From Faecalibacterium sp. UBA7177 (GTDB taxonomy: Bacteria > Bacillota > Clostridia > Oscillospirales > Ruminococcaceae), in the NCBI GenBank assembly GCA_002491225.1, contig DKVN01000004.1, positions 1-10,660 of the forward strand: a stretch of DNA of 10,660 bases. The letters are read 5' to 3'. The notes beneath the pieces were generated by a model that was not told the origin of the DNA, made no database searches, and saw only the letters and a list, made by a program, of their open reading frames with translations. Of this stretch, positions 1-5,874 are shown piece after piece; position 1 is the first letter of the stretch, and each line of letters begins with the position of its first letter. Position numbers and translations under genes: made by a program.

Positions 1-443
1 CGCTTGTTGTCCTCGCCGTTGGGGTCGTACTGGATCTCCTCGCCGGTGACCACCTGCCGGACATTCAGCCCCGCCTTTTTGGCAAGCTTCATGGCCTGCT
101 TGCCGGCCAGCTGATCCCCGGCGTAGTTCAGGGTCAGCAGCAGCACGCCGTGGCCCTTGTCGGCCCGCTGCATCGCCTCAAAGACCAGCTGCCCGTTGGG
201 CGCGGCGAAGATGTCCCCCACCGCCTGGATGTCCAGCATCCCCTTGCCGACAAACCCGGCCTGGGCGGGCTCGTGGCCCGAGCCGCCGTAGGTGACGATG
301 GTGACCCGGTCGGCCCCGGCCAGCTCTTTGCTGATGACCAGGTGGCCGTCGACCTTTACAATGTCCGGGTAGGCCAGCCCCAGGCCGACCAGCTCCTCGT
401 CGGTGATGGTCTCGGGCGCGTTGATAAACTTTTTCATCTTCAT
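1..443 (-). CDS. dhaK: Dihydroxyacetone kinase subunit DhaK or close paralogue (N-terminal 147 residues, runs off the left edge)
   Basis: DhaK binds dihydroxyacetone covalently through a histidine and presents it for phosphorylation by the DhaL nucleotide subunit in the cytoplasm. The visible part matches the DhaK N-terminal domain: a KKFINAPE start, then YGGSGHEPAQAGFVG (residues 52-66) and the NYAGD motif (106-110). His57 and Asp110 correspond to E. coli DhaK His56 and Asp109, which contact the substrate. The residue matching Lys104 is Leu105, so substrate handling may differ. The substrate-binding His near residue 218 is outside the window. The start at 443 is set by AGGAGG at 456-451, 7 bases upstream; a second ATG at 437 is too close to that site. 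The gene follows dhaL by 52 bases in the same operon. A related tetrulose kinase subunit or a DhaQ-like regulator remains possible. Confidence 0.9.
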   Translation of the reverse strand, partial: MKMKKFINAPETITDEELVGLGLAYPDIVKVDGHLVISKELAGADRVTIVTYGGSGHEPAQAGFVGKGMLDIQAVGDIFAAPNGQLVFEAMQRADKGHGVLLLTLNYAGDQLAGKQAMKLAKKAGLNVRQVVTGEEIQYDPNGEDNK

Positions 444-495
444 GGTGGAACCTCCTCAAATTTGGTCATGGAAAAGTCGCGCAGTACAACATGCT

Positions 496-1104
496 TCAGG
501 GCCGGGCCAGCCCCTCGAAAAAGCGGGCCATTGACACCGCCCCGGCGTCCGGGGTGCCGATGGTCTTTTCGCCGTAGCTCCTGGCCCGGCCGAACTTCGA
601 GACGAATTGGCGGGTTGCCTCGGCCCCGGCCAGCGCGGCCGCTGCCGCTGCGGCAAAGAGCCCGTCCTCGTCCGGCCCATCGTAGGCGGCGATCGCCTCG
701 CTGGCCGGGATCAGGGCGTCCATCATGGTCTTGTCCCCCACCCTGGCGCCCGACATCTCGTTCATCTCGGCGAGCCCGCCGGCAAAGATCGCCTTGAGCC
801 CGGCCAAATCGACCGTGTCGCCCTCCGGGGCCGCCTCCTGCATCCCGTCCAGCCAGGTGTTCCAGAGCGGCACGGCGCTGCCGCCGTTGAGGGTCATGAC
901 GGCGCAGGCCGCGTCGTCCAGCAGCTCCTGCACCCCGCCCCCGGCCGCCGCCACCGCCGCCGTGATCGCCCCGGCGATCTTGGTCATCGTGAGCCCATGG
1001 TCCGCGTCGCCAAAGCGGGAGTCGATCTCGGTCAGCTCCGCCTCGGCCGCCGCCACCGCCGCGCAGGCGTGTTTTAGCCGCGCGGCAAGCTCCGTTTTTG
1101 TCAT
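496..1104 (-). CDS. dhaL: Dihydroxyacetone kinase nucleotide-binding subunit DhaL (202 aa)
   Basis: DhaL carries the ADP/ATP-magnesium site that phosphorylates dihydroxyacetone held by DhaK. In PTS-type enzymes the bound ADP is recharged by DhaM; in ATP-type enzymes DhaL acts as an ordinary kinase domain. The all-helical family motifs are in order: the metal-binding aspartates in EIDSRFGDADHG (Asp28, Asp33, Asp35), NGGSAVPL (73-80), GDKTMMDAL (123-131) and SYGEKTIGTPDAGAVS (176-191). The length of 202 residues is normal. The start at 1104 is supported by AGGAGG at 1116-1111 with a 6-base spacer; the frame stays open upstream but that part has no family similarity. The usual GDGDHG reads GDADHG here. 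The gene precedes dhaK, the reverse of the common dhaK-dhaL order. No dhaM is visible, so the phosphoryl donor cannot be decided. Confidence 0.92.
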   Translation of the reverse strand: MTKTELAARLKHACAAVAAAEAELTEIDSRFGDADHGLTMTKIAGAITAAVAAAGGGVQELLDDAACAVMTLNGGSAVPLWNTWLDGMQEAAPEGDTVDLAGLKAIFAGGLAEMNEMSGARVGDKTMMDALIPASEAIAAYDGPDEDGLFAAAAAAALAGAEATRQFVSKFGRARSYGEKTIGTPDAGAVSMARFFEGLARP

Positions 1105-1144
1105 AGGGATCCTCCTCTCGAACGTTTGCTTCACCTTGTATCCT

Positions 1145-1173
1145 ATCATAGCATAGGGGGTGGGGCAAATCAA
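1145..1173 (-). promoter_or_regulatory. Sigma-A-type promoter of dhaL-dhaK
   Basis: On the minus strand TTGATT (1173-1168) and TATGAT (1150-1145) are separated by exactly 17 bases. Transcription would begin near 1138, giving a leader of about 34 bases before the dhaL start at 1104. The sequence behind the -35 box is AT-rich, as in an UP element. No experimental support is available, but spacing and both hexamers are good. Confidence 0.7.
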
Positions 1174-1245
1174 CGAGAATGCAAAATTCTTACATTTTGG
1201 GTAAAGAAAAGCAAAACTTTTAGCACAATACACAAAAATCCTGCC
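1174..1245. promoter_or_regulatory. AT-rich block with direct and inverted repeats behind the dhaL promoter
   Basis: This AT-rich stretch contrasts with the GC-rich surroundings. It holds a direct repeat, GCAAAATTCTTAC at 1181-1193 and GCAAAACTTTTAG at 1211-1223, spaced 30 bases start to start (about three helical turns). It also holds an imperfect dyad, TTCTTAC (1187-1193) with GTAAAGAA (1201-1208). Its place directly upstream of the dhaL -35 box fits an UP element or an activator site. No known regulator consensus was recognised, so the role is inferred from position and symmetry only. Confidence 0.35.
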
Positions 1246-1353
1246 CGCTGCGGCAGCCGAAAAGGCGGCGGGGTGTGGGGACATTTGGGGGAGGCTTCCC
1301 CGCGGCGCGCGCCTGCCGCCCCGTACCGCTCACCGCGCTGCCGCCCGCCGGAG

Positions 1354-1382
1354 TTGATTTGCCGCAGGCCGTGGTGTACAAT
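1354..1382 (+). promoter_or_regulatory. Sigma-A-type promoter of the TIR/beta-propeller gene
   Basis: TTGATT (1354-1359) and TACAAT (1377-1382) are separated by 17 bases. Transcription would start near 1389, leaving an untranslated leader of about 66 bases before the start codon at 1455. The -35 hexamer and spacer length are the same as in the divergent dhaL promoter, but the two promoters do not overlap. Confidence 0.65.
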
Positions 1383-1454
1383 AATTTTATCGAAAAACCA
1401 CGCATCCAATCGAAAATACGCGCGTCCAACCATCCACAAAAGGGAGAGCCGCCC

Positions 1455-4400
1455 ATGCCAGAACACGAACAAGACACGGCCCCGCAGCAGCCGGAGTTCC
1501 TTTTCGACGCCTTCATCAGCTACCGCCACGCCGCGCTGGACAGCGTCGTGGCGGGGACCCTGCAAAAATCCCTCGAACATTACAGGGTGCCGCGGGAGAT
1601 CCAGAAAAAGTGCGGCAAACAGAGCCTCAAACGCATCTTCCGGGACGAGGAGGAGCTGGGAGCCGCCAGCGACCTGTTCGGGGAGATCGAGCAGAACCTG
1701 AAGCGCTCGGAGTTTCTGCTGGTGATCTGCACCCCGCGGATCCTTGAGTCCAAATGGTGCATGCGGGAGATCGACACCTTCATCCGGTACCGGGGCCGGG
1801 AGAACATCCTCGCCGTGCTGGTGGAGGGCGAGCCGGACACCGCCTTCCCGCCCGCGCTGCTGGTTGAGGGCGAGCCGCTGGCAGCGGATGTCCGGGGGCG
1901 CAGCAGGGCGCAGGTGCTGCACAATCTGCGCCAGCGGATGCCCCGCCTGGCCGCGCCGCTGCTGCACTGCTCGTATGACGAGCTGTATCAGCGCCACCGG
2001 GTCTACAAAATGCGGCGGCTGGCGGCCGCGGCCGGGGCCGTCGCGGCGCTCTCGCTCGGGTTTGGGGCGGTGACGGTCAGCCAGAACCGGCAGATCACCG
2101 AAAATTACGAGGGTAAGCTGGAAAATCAGTCCCAGTATCTGGCTCGGCTCTCGGGCGACCTGCTCGCCCAGGGGGACCGCGAGGCTGCCCTGCTGGTGGC
2201 CCGGGAGGCCCTGCCCGGCCCCGGCGGGGAGGACCGCCCCTATGTCGCCGAGGCGCGTATCGCGCTGGAAAACGCCCTGTACGTCTACAACATGGACGCG
2301 CGGTATCAGCTGCGCCCGATGAAGATCCTCGAGCACAAGGGCATCCTCGAAAACTGCTTTGACCATGACCCGGAAGAGGGAGTTCTGCTCACCCTCGACG
2401 GCCGGGCCTGGCTGTGGGATGAGGACACCCTCGGCCTCATTGCCTGCTGGGACGACGGCACTGCCTACACCGACGCAAGGCTTGGCGGCGGCGGGCGGCT
2501 CTTCCTCCTCTGGGAGCAGGGGATCCGCTGCGTTGACTGCCGCGCCGGGAAGCTTTTGTGGGAGTGGACCCTCCCGGCCTGCCCCAGCAGCTATTGCAGC
2601 AGCCTCGGCAGCCTTGTGTGGGACTATTGCGCCGCAACCGGCACCATCCTCTGCATGGACAGCACCCCCATCTCCCACCCCATGCCGGGGGATGCCCAGA
2701 CAAGGCAGATCACCGACCACCACGGCATCCACCTCATCGACACGCAGACCGGCGAGAGCCGGGCCTGGCTGCCCCCGGAGCTCTACGCGCCGCTCTGTGA
2801 GGAAAACAGCCCCACCCGCACCGTGCGGTCGGCCAAATTCTCCCCGGACGGCAGCCGGGTCGCCATTGCCTGGCTGGAACGGGCCGACATTGGGCAGGAG
2901 CTGAGCGTCTGCTTCCGGGTGCTGCCAACCGGCGAGGACGGCTGCCCTGTCCGGGAGGAGATGGCGGGCATGAACACGGTGGGCGGCATCGCCTGGCTGC
3001 CGGATGGCGCCCCGCTGCTCGTCTGCGCGGCGACACCCGACAAGAGCGGCATCCTGAGCTTCCCCACCCGGTGGCAGGCCCGCTGCTGGGAGCCGGACAG
3101 CGGGCAGCTGCGCTTTGCCTATGAGGATCAGTCCCTGCCCACCACCGGCCGGGTGCGCATCCAGACGGCGGATGTGACCCCCCTGCAGGGGGAGGAGACG
3201 GCGGAGCTGGTCAGTGTCCTCTATGACAATGTGGCGGTCAACCTCGACCGGCGCACCGGCGCCTGCTACAGCCGCATGGAGGACCGCAAGAGCTTTGCCC
3301 TGAGCCATATCTGGGAGCCGGGCGGCCTGCAGCTGCTCATCACCGAAAACGGAGATGTCTCGGTGACCCAGGCGCTCGAGGACTGCGCCTGGAACTCGGT
3401 GGCCACCGCCTATCAGTACCATCTGGATTTTAATCTGATCGATCGGGTCGAATGGGTCGGCGAGCGGGCGTATCTCTTCACCTCGACCGCGGTCTACTGC
3501 TACAACGGCATCGTGGACGAGGGCTACGCCATGGTGGGCAAGGCCATCCAGGACTACAGCTATAACAGCGCCCACACCCGCCTCGGCGTGCTGGATTACG
3601 ACGACACCTTCTCGGTCTACGACACCAGCGACACCGGCGATTTTTCGCTCCTCTGGCAGGAGGCGTGCGCCGACCCCCTCTATTACGGCTGTACTGCCGC
3701 CCTTCTTGACGAGCGCTATGCCGCCTGGGCCGACCCGGCGCTCAAAGGGGTCAGATTCCGCAGCCTCCCGGACGGGGATGCGGATGGCTCGGATGCGGAT
3801 TCGGATGAGGGGCCGGATGAGAGCCCGGATGAGAGCCCGGAGCAGGCCGAAGAAAGCACCGTCTTCATCCCGCTGCAGCTCACCGAGACCGATGCCTACG
3901 CCATCACCCCCGGCGGGACGGGACGGGCCATCCTCTCGTCCCGGAGCAGCAGCCCCTTCTTTTCGGCGGACCGTTTGCCGGACCCGGAGCAGGCCGGGCG
4001 CGCCGTCTGCTGGGTGCTGGATGCCGGGGCGCAAACGGTGCTCTGGCAGGGCAGCTGGCAGCAGCTGGCCGACGCGCTGCCCATCCCCGAGAGCGAGCGG
4101 CCGGAGCAGTATCTCCTGCACATCGCCGGGGCCAGGACCACCGCCAGCGGGCGGTATCTTGTCCTCGGATGCAGGCTCACCAGCGGGTTCTTTGATGCGG
4201 AGGACTACGAGGAGACGGTTTTGCTGGTGCGGGATCTGGAGGAGGACTGCTGGCGTCCCCTGCCCGAGAGCCTCTGCCGGCATCTGACCGACCAGCTGAG
4301 CCTCAACACCCTCTTTGGCCAGGACGGCTGGGTTGCCCCGGCGGGGGATCTCGTCCTGCTGTATCAGGGCGAAAGCGGGATCCTTGTGGCGGATGTGGGC

Positions 4401-4865
4401 ACCGGGGAGGAGCTCTGCCGCCTGCCGGTGGACGGCATCGCCAGCCAGGAGATCTCCTTCACGCCGGACGGGGATCACATCATCTTCCAGGACGGCAGCC
4501 GCCGGCTCAGGGTCTGCAACTGGCACACGGGCGAGATCACCCAGGCGGGCATCACGCCCGAGAGCGGCGCGATGCGGTTTGCCTTTCACGAGGACGGCAC
4601 GCTGATGGAGGCCGTGATCGAGGTGGAAGCCTTTTTGACCGATACGACCTCGATCTATCGCCAGACGGGCCCCGGGGAGTACAAAAAGGAGACCAGCATC
4701 GACCGCTGCTCCGGCTGCGACGGCCACACGGTCATCATCAATGATGACAACAACACCCGCTTTTACCACTACTACTCGCTGGAGGACCTGCTGGCAAAAA
4801 CCGAGCGGATCCTCGGCGGCCGCACCCTGACCGAGGTCGAGCGCAAAAACTACCTGATCGAGTGA
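1455..4865 (+). CDS. TIR domain - transmembrane helix - beta-propeller-like protein (1136 aa)
   Basis: Residues 14-127 form a TIR domain (TIR_2-like): it opens with FDAFISYRH (17-25), has RIFRDEEEL (60-68) in the BB-loop area, and contains ESKWCMREID (98-107), where Glu105 matches the catalytic glutamate of NAD-cleaving TIR domains. A basic stretch RHRVYKMRR (180-188) precedes one hydrophobic helix (189-208). By the positive-inside rule the TIR domain is cytoplasmic and the C-terminal region is outside. Residues 209-280 are a helical stalk resembling the segment before WD40 repeats in STAND proteins. The rest is beta-rich with propeller-like blades (FSPDGSRVAIAW, FTPDGDHIIF), an acidic insert at 773-801 and a GGRTLTEVE tail. 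The start at 1455 has GGGAG 8 bases upstream; the frame is open further upstream without similarity. Similar proteins occur in Clostridia, but I know of no established function. Sensing linked to NAD depletion is an inference. Confidence 0.85.
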   Translation: MPEHEQDTAPQQPEFLFDAFISYRHAALDSVVAGTLQKSLEHYRVPREIQKKCGKQSLKRIFRDEEELGAASDLFGEIEQNLKRSEFLLVICTPRILESKWCMREIDTFIRYRGRENILAVLVEGEPDTAFPPALLVEGEPLAADVRGRSRAQVLHNLRQRMPRLAAPLLHCSYDELYQRHRVYKMRRLAAAAGAVAALSLGFGAVTVSQNRQITENYEGKLENQSQYLARLSGDLLAQGDREAALLVAREALPGPGGEDRPYVAEARIALENALYVYNMDARYQLRPMKILEHKGILENCFDHDPEEGVLLTLDGRAWLWDEDTLGLIACWDDGTAYTDARLGGGGRLFLLWEQGIRCVDCRAGKLLWEWTLPACPSSYCSSLGSLVWDYCAATGTILCMDSTPISHPMPGDAQTRQITDHHGIHLIDTQTGESRAWLPPELYAPLCEENSPTRTVRSAKFSPDGSRVAIAWLERADIGQELSVCFRVLPTGEDGCPVREEMAGMNTVGGIAWLPDGAPLLVCAATPDKSGILSFPTRWQARCWEPDSGQLRFAYEDQSLPTTGRVRIQTADVTPLQGEETAELVSVLYDNVAVNLDRRTGACYSRMEDRKSFALSHIWEPGGLQLLITENGDVSVTQALEDCAWNSVATAYQYHLDFNLIDRVEWVGERAYLFTSTAVYCYNGIVDEGYAMVGKAIQDYSYNSAHTRLGVLDYDDTFSVYDTSDTGDFSLLWQEACADPLYYGCTAALLDERYAAWADPALKGVRFRSLPDGDADGSDADSDEGPDESPDESPEQAEESTVFIPLQLTETDAYAITPGGTGRAILSSRSSSPFFSADRLPDPEQAGRAVCWVLDAGAQTVLWQGSWQQLADALPIPESERPEQYLLHIAGARTTASGRYLVLGCRLTSGFFDAEDYEETVLLVRDLEEDCWRPLPESLCRHLTDQLSLNTLFGQDGWVAPAGDLVLLYQGESGILVADVGTGEELCRLPVDGIASQEISFTPDGDHIIFQDGSRRLRVCNWHTGEITQAGITPESGAMRFAFHEDGTLMEAVIEVEAFLTDTTSIYRQTGPGEYKKETSIDRCSGCDGHTVIINDDNNTRFYHYYSLEDLLAKTERILGGRTLTEVERKNYLIE
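3771..3846 (+). repeat. Degenerate CGGATG-type short repeats encoding an acidic Asp/Ser/Glu/Pro segment
   Basis: Within the TIR gene, the hexamer CGGATG or close variants recur many times and include a perfect 12-base tandem of the GAGAGCCCGGAT type. They encode an acidic low-complexity stretch (DGDADGSDADSDEG, then PDESPDESPE) at about residues 773-798, between two propeller-like parts. It is probably a flexible loop or linker whose length may vary between strains by slippage. Confidence 0.6.
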
Positions 4866-4988
4866 GCGTCGCGCTGCCCTGCGCGGCAATCCCGCCAATC
4901 CCGCCGGGCCGCCGGTTCAGCCGTGAGGGCGCGGGGAAACCCGGCGCACGATCTGCGCAAACTCATCATAGGATCAGAAAGAATACAG

Positions 4989-5009
4989 TTGACTTTTGAA
5001 AAAAGTCAA
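4989..5009. repeat. Perfect 9-bp hairpin with a 3-base loop
   Basis: TTGACTTTT (4989-4997) and AAAAGTCAA (5001-5009) are exact inverted copies around GAA. Read on the minus strand, its T-run comes just after the large adjacent hairpin, so together they could end transcription of the acyltransferase operon. Confidence 0.6.
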
Positions 5010-5078
5010 GATAAAACAGAACAAGTCAACTCAAAACGTAAGTTCTTGTGTTTTCGAGTTGACTTGTTCTGCTTTATC
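5010..5078 (-). terminator. Large near-perfect inverted repeat, candidate terminator of the acyltransferase operon
   Basis: The arms at 5010-5032 and 5056-5078 are 23 bases each and complementary except for one position. With a single bulged base the stem continues through AAAAC (5033-5037) and GTTTT (5050-5054), leaving a loop of about 12 bases. On the minus strand the stem is followed after four bases by CTTTTTTC, which fits a Rho-independent terminator. On the plus strand no T-run follows. The stem is unusually long and AT-rich for a plain terminator, so it may be a mobile or repeated palindrome used as one. Confidence 0.45.
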
Positions 5079-5169
5079 ATAAGAAGGAAAGGAAAACAAG
5101 AATCTTTCAAAACTGCTCTTTTTTGTTCTTTGGTTCTTCCCTTGTGGGCGGGGAAGGCTCCCGCCGCCC

Positions 5170-5874
5170 CTACAGATGAAACCGCCGCCGCACCTCCTGG
5201 CGCAGGCTGGGCACCCGGCGCACCACGATCAGCGGGATCTCGAGCGCCCCGGCCACGATCAGGATCACCAGCGACCAGCCCGGCTGCCATTGGCCGTAAA
5301 AGTACCGGTCCCCCAGCAGCTCCAGCCCGGCCAGAAACACCGCCGATGCCCCGATGAGCAGCGAGGTGCTGCTCAGGATGCTCCGCCTGCCGCCCGCCAG
5401 CAGCAGCACCAGCGCCAGCACGATCGCCCCCAGCAGGGCCACGGCGGGCAGGGCCAGCCGGAGGTACCAGTCCAGCCCATCCAGCTCCCAGGCGATGGCC
5501 AGCAGGTAGAGGGCGGCGGCCCCGGTGTCCAGCAGCACCATCACCGGCCCGGGCAGCGCCCGCCAGAGCAGCGGCGGCACCAGAAACACCCAGAGCATCG
5601 CCGCCGCCCCGATCACATAGAGCGACCAGAGATGCCTCGCGGGCAGGATCAGGTTCAGCAGCCCGCAGCTGACCGCCGCCGCGCCCAGCATCGCGGACAC
5701 CAGCGCGGCCGCCGCCCGCCGGGCCTGCAGCGGCACCAGCCCCGGCTCGGCGGGGAAGGGGGTGGGGCTGTCCCGGTCCACCGGCCGGTTGGGGTTCTGC
5801 ACCGGGGTGTGGCACAAGGGGCAGATGGCCGCCGTGTCGTCCAGCTCGACCCCGCAGTTGACACAGTATGACAT
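5170..5874 (-). CDS. Zinc-ribbon membrane protein with six predicted helices (DUF6320-like, 234 aa)
   Basis: The N-terminus carries a CX2C-X10-CX2C zinc ribbon (Cys4, Cys7, Cys18, Cys21), then a polar linker rich in Pro (about 25-50). Six hydrophobic segments follow, at about 54-77, 82-103, 109-129, 138-160, 167-187 and 201-219, and the protein ends in a basic tail (VRRRFHL). It resembles proteins labelled DUF6320 in Clostridia, which I recall next to alcohol-acetyltransferase-like genes; that family assignment is from memory. The ATG shares its A with the TGA of the upstream acyltransferase gene (TGATG), and GGGAGGA lies shortly before it, so translation is likely coupled. The biochemical function is unknown. 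A membrane partner or regulator of the acyltransferase is the simplest idea from context. Confidence 0.85.
   Translation of the reverse strand: MSYCVNCGVELDDTAAICPLCHTPVQNPNRPVDRDSPTPFPAEPGLVPLQARRAAAALVSAMLGAAAVSCGLLNLILPARHLWSLYVIGAAAMLWVFLVPPLLWRALPGPVMVLLDTGAAALYLLAIAWELDGLDWYLRLALPAVALLGAIVLALVLLLAGGRRSILSSTSLLIGASAVFLAGLELLGDRYFYGQWQPGWSLVILIVAGALEIPLIVVRRVPSLRQEVRRRFHL

Larger units (their letters stand above)
4866..5169. other. Convergent intergenic region with an AT-rich structured island
   Basis: No gene is seen between the converging TIR gene and the zinc-ribbon gene. The first about 100 bases are GC-rich, with a direct repeat (AATCCCGCC twice) and a small hairpin GCGCGGGG/CCCGGCGC (4929-4947). 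From about 4960 to 5140 the sequence becomes sharply AT-rich and contains two hairpins, listed separately, and runs such as CTTTTTTG (about 5118-5125). A last hairpin, GGCGGG (5147-5152) with CCCGCC (5160-5165), abuts the zinc-ribbon stop codon. Open frames across the island resemble no family and look like chance translation. The composition break suggests a repeated or acquired intergenic element. Confidence 0.5.

Noticed and set aside
1236..1262. Possible minus-strand terminator (CTGCC/GGCAG stem followed by GATTTTTG)
   Set aside because: The stem is only five base pairs and no minus-strand gene lies upstream that it could end.
1170..4898. A 1242-residue open frame on the minus strand, antisense to the whole TIR gene and longer than it
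   Set aside because: It is the mirror frame of a GC-biased gene: rich in Gly, Ala, Arg, Pro and Val, with no recognisable domain, while the sense strand gives TIR, membrane helix and propeller motifs with a proper ribosome site and promoter.
5059..5090. TTGACT at 5059-5064 as a -35 box for a plus-strand transcript
   Set aside because: No acceptable -10 hexamer lies at 16-18 bases, and there is no plus-strand gene downstream.
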